From Deltaproteobacteria bacterium (lineage in GTDB: Bacteria; Myxococcota_A; Polyangia; Polyangiales; JADJMO01): a DNA stretch of 46,118 nucleotides. The notes under the pieces were generated by a model that did not search any database, had not been told where the DNA came from, and worked only from the letters and a program-made list of their open reading frames with translations. Positions 23,661 through 31,519 of the stretch are shown one piece after another. The number at the start of each line of letters is the position of its first letter. Positions within the stretch are counted from its first letter, which is position 1. The translations under genes and the position numbers were made by a program. Location: contig JANYDK010000006.1 in NCBI GenBank assembly GCA_025363655.1, positions 1 through 46,118 on the forward strand, read 5' to 3'.

Positions 23661-24319
23661 GCGCGATCGAAGCCCCAGGGCTTCGCCGCGTCCATCGACG
23701 GACCCGCATACGAGTACACGTGCGCGCGCGGATGATGCTCCGAGTGGCGCTTGCACCAGAGCTCGGCGCCCTTCGTCTCGTGGCGGCGCGCGACGCACTC
23801 CGGGCACGGCGGCTCGATCTTCGGCGGCTGATCGTCGCGATTGTGGTCTTTCGGGCGGACCACGTACACGGGGCATCCGCAGAGGCGCATCGTCGTCTCC
23901 GCCACCGAACCAAGCAAGAATCGACCGAGGCCCTTGCGACCATGGGTGCCGACGATCACGAGATCGGCGTCGAGCTCCGCCGCGAGCCGAGCGATCTCGT
24001 GGGCCGGCGAGCCGAGCGAGGCGTGGGCGACGGCGGACGAGAGCCGCGACGAACCGTACCTCGCGAGCGATGCCCTGACGCGTCGTTCGAGGAGATCACG
24101 CAGCATTTCCAGGTCGTCGCCGAGCTGCGGCGGAACGGGAATCGTCAGTGGATCGAGCACGTCACCGGCGAGCGGTCGCACGACGAGCGCGTGGATCTCG
24201 GTGGAGTCGCCGACCGCAGCGGTGTCGAGCGCGACGTCGAGCGCTCGCTCGCTCAGCTCGGAGAAGTCGATGCCCACGACGAGCTTGCGCGGACGAGTCG
24301 GAGCGGCGGGCGTCGTCAT
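23657..24319 (-). CDS. Universal stress protein with Cys/His C-terminal extension
   Basis: 220 residues. A single UspA domain (about 11-157) has the nucleotide-binding loop GTHGRKGLGRFLLGSVAE, the G2xG9xGS pattern of ATP-binding members. After it comes a tail of about 60 residues, absent from normal Usp proteins, with CPEC, further Cys and several His (WCKRHSEHHPRAHVY), which looks like a small zinc-binding module. Upstream and divergent is the CBS gene; downstream it is coupled by GTGA to the P-loop ATPase. Confidence 0.88.
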   Translation of the reverse strand: MTTPAAPTRPRKLVVGIDFSELSERALDVALDTAAVGDSTEIHALVVRPLAGDVLDPLTIPVPPQLGDDLEMLRDLLERRVRASLARYGSSRLSSAVAHASLGSPAHEIARLAAELDADLVIVGTHGRKGLGRFLLGSVAETTMRLCGCPVYVVRPKDHNRDDQPPKIEPPCPECVARRHETKGAELWCKRHSEHHPRAHVYSYAGPSMDAAKPWGFDRA

Positions 24320-24498
24320 GTCTTCTCCGTCGGTGCACCGGTCGTGCCGTTCCGCGCGCCGCTGGACGCCCGGATGCGTGCGCGATCCGCGGATGCAAGG
24401 GGTGCATGTCGGCGCAACCTTCGCGTGCGCCCTCGATGGCGTCTGGGCGCGCGGCCGCAGCCACCACGCTGGCGCGCTTCTCGCTCGAGGCCGCGTCC

Positions 24499-24879
24499 AT
24501 GCAGCCCTCGATCGCCTCGCTCATGACGCCTTCCCCTCACACCATCGGTCGCACGCAATCGCTCGATTTGGCGCACAAGATGATGATCGAGCACGACATC
24601 CGGCACCTGCCCGTGCTCGACGGCGGCCATCTCGTCGGCATCGTCAGTGAGCGCGATCTGCTGCTCCTCGAGTCGTTCGAAGGGATCGACGCGCGCAAGG
24701 TCCTCGTCGAGGAGGCGATGACGCCTGCACCTTTCGTCGCTTCCCCCGAGGCGCCCGCCGCCGAAGTGTTCCGCACGATGGCCGAGCACAAATACGGCGC
24801 GGTGATCGTCGCCGAGCATGGCAAGGTGATCGGCATCTTCACCGCCATCGACGCGCTACGCGTACTTTCGAAGGCCTGA
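24499..24879 (+). CDS. Tandem CBS-domain protein
   Basis: 126 residues containing two CBS motifs, about 7-60 (MTPSPHTIGRTQSLDLAHKM, DIRHLPVLDGGHLVGIVSERD) and 68-124 (VEEAMTPAPFVASPEAPAAE, KYGAVIVAEHGKVIGIFTAID). A CBS pair (Bateman module) binds adenine nucleotides and here forms the whole protein, as in stress-regulon CBS proteins. GAGG lies 8 bases before ATG 24499; an in-frame ATG at 24406 with AAGGGG nearby would add 31 Ala/Ser-rich residues and cannot be ruled out. Divergent from the universal stress gene. Confidence 0.88.
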   Translation: MQPSIASLMTPSPHTIGRTQSLDLAHKMMIEHDIRHLPVLDGGHLVGIVSERDLLLLESFEGIDARKVLVEEAMTPAPFVASPEAPAAEVFRTMAEHKYGAVIVAEHGKVIGIFTAIDALRVLSKA

Positions 24880-24916
24880 CGGTCCAGGTGTTTCTCGCCG
24901 CTGCGGCGTCGAGTTT

Positions 24917-26071
24917 CTAGTCCGCGTCGCCGCCGCCATCGACGCCGGCGTCGGGGTCGGCGATCTTCGGCATGCCGTCGACGAAGGCCTTGATGGCGGC
25001 GATGCCGTCGGGGTGGACGATCTTGGTGCCGATGGGAGGCATCTGATCGGGATCGCCGCGGTGGGTCGGTCGCACGTAGACCGCGCTGTCGGCGGAGACG
25101 CCGGGGACGATGCGGAACGCCTTGCCCTTGTACGAGCTCGTCGGCACCCACACCGCGGTCTTGTACGTGTTCGTGTGCTCGACCGTGTCGATGCCGTCGA
25201 CGGTGAGACGAAGCACTTGGTTGACGGTCGACCACGCGCTGCCGAGCGGCGTATGGCAATGACCGCAGTTGGCGTGGAGATACCCGAGGCCGGCGCGATC
25301 GGCGGCGGTGCCCGGGAGGGTGAAGAGCTTGCCCTTCGGCGGCGGCTTCGTCAGCCAGCCCATGTCGGAGATGGTGCCGAGGTTGATGGCGTCGGTCGTC
25401 TTCGAGAGCTGAATCGCCTGGAAGCTGTTGATGTGGCTGACGGTGCCGGCATGACACGCGGTGCAGCCGGCGATCGTCGGCACGGTCCAATCGGTGCCCG
25501 CCGCGTTGGTGGCGCCGCCCTCGGTGTAGTCGGCCTCGGTCTGGGCGTCGTTCCACACGTAGCTGCCGAGTCGGTAGCTGCCGACGTCGGTGCGCTCGAT
25601 GAGGCGCGTCTCCACCTTCTTGCCGTCGTAGGTGAACTCTTTCCAGAACTTGGTGCCGACCGGGAAGACCCAGTTGTCCATGTCGGCGGTGTCGATCTTG
25701 GTGCCTGGAGGGAGCTGGATGAAGCGCCGTTTCGTCGAACCGTCGGCCCACAGCGTGTAGACGGGCGCGAACTCGACGGCGTCGGGCGCGAATTTCTTCT
25801 TCGAAAAATCTTCGTAGAGGCTCGTCAGCGAGAGCTTGGTGCTGAAGGGCTTCGGCGCGGTGTCGGCCGGCGTCGCGTCGGTGGTGTCTTCGACGTGGGT
25901 GTCGGCACTGCTGTCGGGCGGCGGGGCCGTGTCGCGCGTGTCGGTGCCCGCGTCGGCCGTGCCGTCGGCGTGGCCCGTGTCGGCGACGGGCTGCAGCTCA
26001 TCGGTGCCCGAGCAACCCCAGAGCGTAGATAGACAAGAGACGACGAGCACCGAAGCGGGGACGAATTTCAC
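24917..26071 (-). CDS. Lipoprotein with two c-type heme motifs (SO2930-like)
   Basis: 384 residues. GTG 26071 has GAGAGG 7 bases upstream and begins a lipoprotein signal with lipobox LWGC (Cys20). An Asp/Thr/Ala spacer (25-75) leads to a domain with [19 protein letters not shown] and [13 protein letters not shown], a pattern I associate with SO2930-type diheme cytochromes. Two heme c sites, CTACH and CGHCH, follow, then a C-terminal [23 protein letters not shown], like the end of a cytochrome c helix. Probably a periplasmic or surface electron carrier; the redox partner is unknown. Confidence 0.82.
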   Translation of the reverse strand: MKFVPASVLVVSCLSTLWGCSGTDELQPVADTGHADGTADAGTDTRDTAPPPDSSADTHVEDTTDATPADTAPKPFSTKLSLTSLYEDFSKKKFAPDAVEFAPVYTLWADGSTKRRFIQLPPGTKIDTADMDNWVFPVGTKFWKEFTYDGKKVETRLIERTDVGSYRLGSYVWNDAQTEADYTEGGATNAAGTDWTVPTIAGCTACHAGTVSHINSFQAIQLSKTTDAINLGTISDMGWLTKPPPKGKLFTLPGTAADRAGLGYLHANCGHCHTPLGSAWSTVNQVLRLTVDGIDTVEHTNTYKTAVWVPTSSYKGKAFRIVPGVSADSAVYVRPTHRGDPDQMPPIGTKIVHPDGIAAIKAFVDGMPKIADPDAGVDGGGDAD

Positions 26072-26250
26072 GGAGTGACCTCTCTTGTTGGTCGATGCGC
26101 CCCCCAGCCCATCCGTCGCGCCCAACCCGAGAAAGATACCGCACAATCGTTCGGTACGAAACCTAGACAGAAATAGAACAAGCCCGAACTGGGGCGTGTT
26201 TGCGCCGAAGTCCGACGAATCGGAACCCTGCAGGTACGGGCGTCGGTCGA

Positions 26251-26901
26251 CTACGGATCTACCGAAAAAATTGGCCGATCCGAGTGCGTGACGGCGCTTT
26301 CCAATGCGCTGCTCGACGTCGTGAAGGACGCTGGCGCGCCGCTACCGCCCGCCGGAGCGCCCGTCGCCTGTTTGACGACACCCTTGCACGCGGCGGGGAG
26401 GCCAGTGCCGATGGCCGCGCAGTCGAGCGCGTCGAGCGCCGAGAAGCAGACGCCGATGCTGGGCGACGCACCAAGAGTGGCTTCGCAGTGGAGCGTCGGC
26501 GCGACGGCGGCGGTGCAGTCGGACTTGCTCCCCTTGCCGCACCGCTCGGCCGCCGAGCAGTAGTGCGAAATGAGTTGGTTGCAGTCGTCGATGGCGGGCG
26601 CCGGATCGGCGACGCTCTTGCAGGCCGTCGGAGTGGCGCCGCAGCCAGCGGTGGCGAGGGCATCGGTGCACGCCTTCGCCGACGCGTCGGAGATGCAATA
26701 GAGGCTCTGGAAGCCGTTGTCGCAGACCGCGCGGGTCTCGGCCTTGCACTTGTCGGCGTCCCAATCGCAGAACGATTTCTGGAACTGCAGACAGGTGGCC
26801 GAGCGTGTGTGGCTCGTGGCGCCGGAGGAGCTGCTCGAGCTGCTGCAGGCGACCGTACCGACGAGCGAGAATGCAGCGAGCAAGTGAAGGAGATGGCGCA
26901 T
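26251..26901 (-). CDS. Small Cys-rich lipoprotein
   Basis: 216 residues. Lipobox GTVAC (Cys19) is followed by a run of Ser. The mature part has about 16 Cys with regular spacing (FCDWDADKCKAETRAVC, YCISDASAKACTDAL, DCNQLISHYCSAAERC), in short helical segments, so probably a disulfide-rich helical bundle. The family is common among myxobacterial lipoproteins with no known role. The C-terminus is Gly/Ser/Thr-rich. Confidence 0.75.
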   Translation of the reverse strand: MRHLLHLLAAFSLVGTVACSSSSSSSGATSHTRSATCLQFQKSFCDWDADKCKAETRAVCDNGFQSLYCISDASAKACTDALATAGCGATPTACKSVADPAPAIDDCNQLISHYCSAAERCGKGSKSDCTAAVAPTLHCEATLGASPSIGVCFSALDALDCAAIGTGLPAACKGVVKQATGAPAGGSGAPASFTTSSSALESAVTHSDRPIFSVDP

Positions 26902-27022
26902 GGGAGAAGCGACGAGTGAAGGGCCAGAGTATTCTATGCATCCGCCGATGACCGCCCGAGCGCTTCCGCCGCGAGCTGCTGCGGGTGCTGGAAAAGTGGC
27001 GCTGAGCTAAGATCGCGTCTCC

Positions 27023-27196
27023 ATGGACGACGACGAGGATCGCGACAAGTACGACGTGCAGGCGACGCAGCTCCCGGATGGTCGATGGACGGCGCGCACG
27101 AGACGCTTCGCCGCCCTCGTCGGAGTCGGACAGACGGCCGAGGCAGCAGTGAAAGATCTCGCGGAGGCGATTCGTGAGCAGGAATCCGACGACTGA
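27023..27196 (+). CDS. Orphan HicB-like small protein
   Basis: 57 residues (MDDDEDRDKYDVQATQL..., ending IREQESDD). The pattern LPDGRWTARTRRF followed by GVGQTAEAAVKDLAEAIRE is that of the degraded RNase H-like fold of HicB antitoxins and related single-domain proteins. No HicA toxin gene is adjacent. The ATG sits in the divergent gap after the Cys-rich lipoprotein gene, with no obvious ribosome-binding site. Family assignment rests on pattern only. Confidence 0.6.
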   Translation: MDDDEDRDKYDVQATQLPDGRWTARTRRFAALVGVGQTAEAAVKDLAEAIREQESDD

Positions 27197-27216
27197 CGAG
27201 CGCTGCGACGCGAGAG

Positions 27217-28491
27217 CTAGAGCGGCGTGATTTCTTGCGGCGCGCGGACGCTGATGAGCAGGTAGAACCCGGCGCCACGAAGGGACGTGCCACCGATCGG
27301 CTCTAGCGCGTGAGGCATCGCGCGGACGTCGCCGCCCATCGCCTGCGCGACGCGACGCACGAGCGCGAGGCCGAGACCGACGCCGCCGAACTGCCGCGTC
27401 GGTGAGCCATCGACTTGGAAGAACGCTTCGAAAATCTTGTCGATCTGATCGGCGGGTACGCCAGGGCCCGAGTCGGCGACGTAGAGCTCGAAGTGACCGC
27501 TCTGCAAGGCGCGCACACGCACGCCGACGTGACCGCCGCGTGGCGCGAACTTGCAGGCATTGTCGAGGAGCTGCTGCACCGCACGCCCGAGGCGATCGGC
27601 ATCTCCATAACCAGACAATGGACCTCGCGGGAGCTCTTCGACGAGGTCGATGCCCGCGTCGGCCATCTTGTCGGCGGTGGCGGCGATGGCCCGTCGCACG
27701 GTGTCGAGGAAGTCGTAGTCCTTGTGGAAGAAGCGGATTTTCCCCGTCTCGAGGCCGGTGACGTCGAGGAGGTTGTCGATTTGTCCGCGCAGCCGCTTGG
27801 TGCAGTCGTCGACCGCGCGCAGGGCCTTTTGCTGCTGTTTGGTGAGCGGCCCGAGCTCGTCGTTGAGGAGCATCGAGAGGTAGCCGACGATCGGCGTCAG
27901 CGGCGTCGCCAGCTCGTGCGACACGTTGCGATAGAACTCCTTGCGGAGCTTGTCCATCGAGCGGAGGCGTTCGTTGGCGCCGACCAGCTCGGCGACCTTC
28001 TCTTCGAGGTGTCGGACTATTTTCTCGCTCTGCGCGCGCAGTCGCGTGTCGGCTGGTTGCGAGGGGCGCTCGCGGCGACCGGCGAGATAGGCGCGCACGT
28101 CCTCGGCGAAGCGACGCGCCTGTATCGGCTTCTGGATGAAGCCATCACAGCCGACCGCGAGAGACGTGTCGCGATCGCCCTCGGCGGTGATGGCGACGAG
28201 CGGCGTGCCTGCGAGGGAAGGATCACTCCGCAATCGGAGCGCGACTTCGAAGCCGTCGAGATCGGGGATGTTGAGATCGATCAGCACCAGATCGGGCCGG
28301 ATTTCCAGCGCGCGGCGAATTCCCTCGAGGCCTCCTTCGGCGTCGACGACCTGCATGCCATCGGCGGCGAGGAGCTTGCGCACGAGGAGCCGGTTGGCCG
28401 GGTCGTCCTCGATGTGCAGAATCACCGGCTGCCTAGTGCCGCCGACGGCGTTGTACGCGCCCGAGGGCGGACGCGAGGGGGAATTGCCCAT
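27217..28491 (-). CDS. Response-regulator/histidine kinase hybrid (REC-HisKA-HATPase)
   Basis: 424 residues. An N-terminal receiver domain (about 22-140) has the phospho-acceptor Asp72 (LIDLNIPDLDG) and Lys121 (QKPIQ). A coiled linker leads to HisKA with the phosphorylated His192 (NVSHELATPLTP), then HATPase with N box (LLDNACKFA), DSGPGVP and GGVGLGLALV. It lacks membrane helices, so it is cytoplasmic and receives phosphoryl groups at its receiver from another kinase. The frame is open upstream to about 28608, where it runs through a tandem repeat; the ATG at 28491 is the first start after that. Convergent with the HicB-like gene. Confidence 0.9.
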   Translation of the reverse strand: MGNSPSRPPSGAYNAVGGTRQPVILHIEDDPANRLLVRKLLAADGMQVVDAEGGLEGIRRALEIRPDLVLIDLNIPDLDGFEVALRLRSDPSLAGTPLVAITAEGDRDTSLAVGCDGFIQKPIQARRFAEDVRAYLAGRRERPSQPADTRLRAQSEKIVRHLEEKVAELVGANERLRSMDKLRKEFYRNVSHELATPLTPIVGYLSMLLNDELGPLTKQQQKALRAVDDCTKRLRGQIDNLLDVTGLETGKIRFFHKDYDFLDTVRRAIAATADKMADAGIDLVEELPRGPLSGYGDADRLGRAVQQLLDNACKFAPRGGHVGVRVRALQSGHFELYVADSGPGVPADQIDKIFEAFFQVDGSPTRQFGGVGLGLALVRRVAQAMGGDVRAMPHALEPIGGTSLRGAGFYLLISVRAPQEITPL

Positions 28492-28574
28492 CGGCCCGGG
28501 AGGATAGCAGGGGAGCCCGCGCGGGACCGGTGAACAAAGGCGAAGCCGCTCAGGAGAAGACGGCGAAACGGCGA

Positions 28575-28610
28575 GACTGGCCATCCGACTGGCCATCTGG
28601 CTGGCCATCC
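28575..28610. repeat. Three tandem 12-bp repeats
   Basis: GACTGGCCATCC, GACTGGCCATCT and GGCTGGCCATCC are contiguous in the divergent gap between the REC-kinase and the parvulin gene. The repeat period is 12, and TGGCCA at the centre of each unit is a palindrome. Confidence 0.8.
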
Positions 28611-28639
28611 GACGTATGCCCGATTAGCGTGCGCGCTCC

Positions 28640-29188
28640 ATGCGTGGCCTTCGCTCGACCCTCGCCGTTGTGACGTCGCTCTTCTTGCTCTCGGGCTGCC
28701 CTTCGCTCACCGAGCCCGGCGACCCGATCATCATCGCCGATCCGCCGGTGCCGGCCATCGCAGCGGTAGGCACGGTCGCTCGACCGCAGGTGTCCGCGAG
28801 TGCGACCATCTCTGCCGCGCCGCCGCCGCCCGCACCGAAGCCGCCTGCGCCGCCCGAGGCGAAGCCCGACGGTGAACAAATCCAGGCGAGCCACATTCTG
28901 GTTTCTTGGAAGGGTTGCACGCGCTCGACGCAGACGCGCACCAAGGACGAGGCGAAGAAGCGCATCGACGAGGTCGTCGCCAAGATGAAGAAGGGCGGCG
29001 ACTTCGCCAAGCTCGCTGGCGAGTACGGCGAAGATGGCACCAAGACCAAGGGGGGCGATCTCGGCCCTTTCGGTCACGGCATGATGATCAAACCGTTCGA
29101 GGACGCGGCCTTCGCGCTCAAGGTCGGTCAGGTGTCGGACATCGTCGAGACGCCGTTCGGGTATCACCTCATCAAACGCACGAAGTGA
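28640..29188 (+). CDS. Parvulin-type peptidyl-prolyl isomerase lipoprotein
   Basis: 182 residues. Lipobox LLSGC (Cys20), a Pro/Ala-rich tether (about 40-78), then one rotamase domain (about 80-182) with IQASHILVSWKG, GGDLGPFGHGMMIKPFEDAAF and the C-terminal VETPFGYHLIKR, all characteristic of PpiC/PrsA/SurA-type parvulins. It is likely an outer-membrane- or periplasm-attached folding factor. Its TGA overlaps an in-frame GTG of the LpxC gene. Confidence 0.9.
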   Translation: MRGLRSTLAVVTSLFLLSGCPSLTEPGDPIIIADPPVPAIAAVGTVARPQVSASATISAAPPPPAPKPPAPPEAKPDGEQIQASHILVSWKGCTRSTQTRTKDEAKKRIDEVVAKMKKGGDFAKLAGEYGEDGTKTKGGDLGPFGHGMMIKPFEDAAFALKVGQVSDIVETPFGYHLIKRTK

Positions 29189-30018
29189 GGCGCGGAAGTG
29201 AGGCGCGCTTGATGCGCCTCGAAGGGCGCGGCCTCCACGGCGGCCAGCTCGGCGCGGTCACGCTGCGACGCGCGGAAGGCCCGACGACGTTCGGTCGCGA
29301 AGGTGATCGCGCGCCGATCGGCGAGCTCGCTGCGCGTGGCGAAGATCGCGCGAGCGCGCTCGTCTTGCCGTCGGGTGCACGCGTCCTCTCGGTCGAGCAT
29401 CTTCTGGCCGCCGTCAACGCGCGGGGAGCGTTCGACGGCCTCGCCATCGACGTCGAGGGCGACGAGCTCCCGCTGCTCGATGGATGCGCCCTCCGCTTCG
29501 CCGAAGCTCTCGCAGACCTCGCGATCCCGACCGCCCCGGCGCGCCTCCGCATCGCGCGCGCGACGCGAATTTCCATCGACGACGCTACCTACGAGCTGAA
29601 GCCCGTCGAGCAAGGAGAGAGACGACACGTCGAAGCACGCATCGAGTTTCCCCTCGAGCGTTTCGGTCGTCAGGTGCGTGGAGTGGCTTCTTTTTCAGGC
29701 GATTTCTCTCTATTCGTTCGCGACGTCGCCACCGCACGGACCTTCGGTGCGCGGCGGGAGCTCGAGGCCTTGCGTGCGCGTGGCTTGGCGGCGCACGTGC
29801 CGGAGGGAAGCGTGGTCGCCCTCGACGTCGACGACGAACGCTACGCCCCGCGTGACGAGCAAGAGCCCGTTCGTCACAAGCTGCTCGATCTCCTCGGCGA
29901 TCTCGCGACGCTCGGCGCGGTTCTCTCGGGCGTCGTCATCGCCACGCGGCCCTCGCATCGCACAACCCGCCTCGCGCTCGCCCGCGCACTCGACGAGGGC
30001 ATCATCGTTCCCTGCTAG
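29185..30018 (+). CDS. lpxC: UDP-3-O-acyl-N-acetylglucosamine deacetylase (LpxC-like)
   Basis: 277 residues from GTG 29185, which overlaps the parvulin stop (GTGA) and gives an N-terminus that aligns with LpxC (EARLMRLEGRGLHGG); ATG 29212 is the more conservative start and would lack the first strand. Catalytic residues are all visible: Glu71 and zinc ligand His72 (SVEHLLAA), His231 and Asp235 (VRHKLLDLLGD) and His258 (SHRTTR), each at a constant distance of 7 from the E. coli numbering. ARTFG and LPLLDG are also present. It removes acetate in the committed step of lipid A synthesis. The protein is more divergent than typical LpxC, so a second copy elsewhere is possible. Confidence 0.85.
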   Translation: MRRGSEARLMRLEGRGLHGGQLGAVTLRRAEGPTTFGREGDRAPIGELAARGEDRASALVLPSGARVLSVEHLLAAVNARGAFDGLAIDVEGDELPLLDGCALRFAEALADLAIPTAPARLRIARATRISIDDATYELKPVEQGERRHVEARIEFPLERFGRQVRGVASFSGDFSLFVRDVATARTFGARRELEALRARGLAAHVPEGSVVALDVDDERYAPRDEQEPVRHKLLDLLGDLATLGAVLSGVVIATRPSHRTTRLALARALDEGIIVPC

Positions 30019-30027
30019 TCAGCAGGG
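30010..30027. terminator. Stem-loop between convergent genes
   Basis: CCCTGCT (30010-30016) pairs with AGCAGGG (30021-30027) around AGTC, forming a 7-bp stem. It includes the lpxC stop codon and ends just before the stop of the convergent lipoprotein gene. No T-run, so it may act as an mRNA 3' end structure for both genes rather than a true terminator. Confidence 0.4.
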
Positions 30028-30028
30028 C

Positions 30029-30754
30029 CTACAAGCAGTCTCCGCAGGACCACGCGTCCGTGTTGCACGCACACGGTTTGCGACAGAGCGTGCCCGAGGT
30101 GTCCCAAGAGTAGTAGAGGCACGCCGCGCTGCCCGCGCAGGCTCGGCCGGGAATCGGCGTGAAGAGCGGGCAGGTGCCGCACGCCTTGAGGTCGATCTTC
30201 CATTTGCCGTCGGTGCAGAAACCGTCGTCGCTTTCGCCGCAGCCGTTCGGCCAGCTACACGTCATGCCGTTGCGGTCGCAGGGGCTGCCGAAGGCGGGGC
30301 GCGTCGCTGGACAGACCGGCGAAGGGGGCGGACAGGGAGAGACTCCGACGAGCCAACGATCGCTCGCGTCGCACGAGCCGCGCGCATTGCCGCAGCTCGT
30401 GGGCCACTCGCAGACTCGCGCGGGCTCGACGGTGCAGGGCGAGCCGCTGGTCGGTATCACCAGCGGACAGACGCATGGGCTCTTCGTCGTGCTCCAACCG
30501 GCGCTGGTGCACGCGGACACCGTGCGGCCGCACTTGCCCGGATAGGTACACGTCGCGAAGACCGAACACGCGCTGCCATGGACGGGCGCGGCACTCGGAC
30601 ATCCTGGATCGACGACCGGCGTGTCGGACCCGCCGTCCGCGGCGTCGGCGCCGAGCGAGCCCTCGAAACCGTCGAGCGGCGTTCGCGCAGAGCAGGCAGA
30701 GAGGGCCGCGAGCGCCGCGAATGCTGCAAGTGCCGCAAAATGAAGCGGTTTCAC
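30029..30754 (-). CDS. Cys-rich lipoprotein
   Basis: 241 residues. Lipobox ALSAC (Cys21). The mature protein is a row of related short modules, each with a Gly-x-x-Cys or CxWPxxCG pattern: CTYPGKCGRTVSACTSAGW, CEWPTSCGNARGSCDASDRW and CSWPNGCGESDDGFCTDGKW. These three copies have a conserved aromatic or Trp and Cys spacing, so this is a tandem repeat domain, then a final Cys cluster. Role unknown; probably surface exposed. Confidence 0.75.
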   Translation of the reverse strand: MKPLHFAALAAFAALAALSACSARTPLDGFEGSLGADAADGGSDTPVVDPGCPSAAPVHGSACSVFATCTYPGKCGRTVSACTSAGWSTTKSPCVCPLVIPTSGSPCTVEPARVCEWPTSCGNARGSCDASDRWLVGVSPCPPPSPVCPATRPAFGSPCDRNGMTCSWPNGCGESDDGFCTDGKWKIDLKACGTCPLFTPIPGRACAGSAACLYYSWDTSGTLCRKPCACNTDAWSCGDCL

Positions 30755-30852
30755 GCTTCGACTCTAGCACCGATGCTCCGCGCGCAACTGGCGGCCGGCT
30801 CGTGTCGAACAGGTCTTGAAGCTGGATCAACGAACGACGAGAGGAGCTGAAC

Positions 30853-31452
30853 ATGAGTGGAACGATCGACAGCAAGACGAGCACGACGAGCAACACCGTG
30901 GGTACGCCGGTCCTTGGAGGAGACCTCGGGCGCATCCACGAGACCAAAGGCAAACCGACACCGAATGGCGCGAGCTTCGGCACCGTCCTCGCGGCGGCGC
31001 GTCCCATCCTCAAGGGCGCCGAATCGGCTGCGAGCGTCCTCCCCGGGGGTCCTCTGCTCGCTGCGGCGGTCAAGGGGCCGACGTCGATGCCGATGTCGGG
31101 CTCGAGCGGCGGCGTGTCCGGCGTTCCCAGTGGCGCCACCATCGTCCCGCGTCTCGGCGCCGGACCGGGTGTCGGCGCTCCCGCAGGTGGTGGACTGACC
31201 TCGGCAGCACCGACCATCGGTGGCCTCGGCGGCACCAGCGCGCTCGCTTCCGGCGGCGTGCCCGGCGTCGGCGCGAGCGGGGCCGAGGGCAGCGGAATGG
31301 AGTCGGTCATCGCCGACAGTCAGGCGTTCAACCTCTATTACCTGCAGCTGCAAGAGGAGATCAGCGCCGAGAATCGCTCGTATTCGGCGCTCTCGAACGT
31401 CCTCAAGGCGCGTCACGACACCGTCAAGAACGCGATCGGGAACATCCGATGA
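30853..31452 (+). CDS. Gly/Ala-rich protein with SFGxV motif and helical C-terminus
   Basis: 199 residues. Residues 1-150 are disordered, Gly/Ser/Pro/Ala-rich, and carry SFGTV at 41-45 after KPTPNGA. Residues 150-199 (SVIADSQAFNLYYLQLQEEI, SALSNVLKARHDTVKNAIGN) form an amphipathic helix. A good ribosome-binding site (GAGGAG, spacing 6) precedes ATG 30853. No signal peptide. The next gene encodes a smaller protein with the same SFGxV motif. I do not recognise a family; the disordered N-terminus and helical tail resemble substrates of type III-like export, but there is no other evidence for that. Confidence 0.75.
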   Translation: MSGTIDSKTSTTSNTVGTPVLGGDLGRIHETKGKPTPNGASFGTVLAAARPILKGAESAASVLPGGPLLAAAVKGPTSMPMSGSSGGVSGVPSGATIVPRLGAGPGVGAPAGGGLTSAAPTIGGLGGTSALASGGVPGVGASGAEGSGMESVIADSQAFNLYYLQLQEEISAENRSYSALSNVLKARHDTVKNAIGNIR

Positions 31453-31519
31453 GCGCCGCTCTTTCGGAATGGTCGTTGCCCTTCACGGCGATGCTAGGAT
31501 GTGAGCGAAGGAGGCGCGC

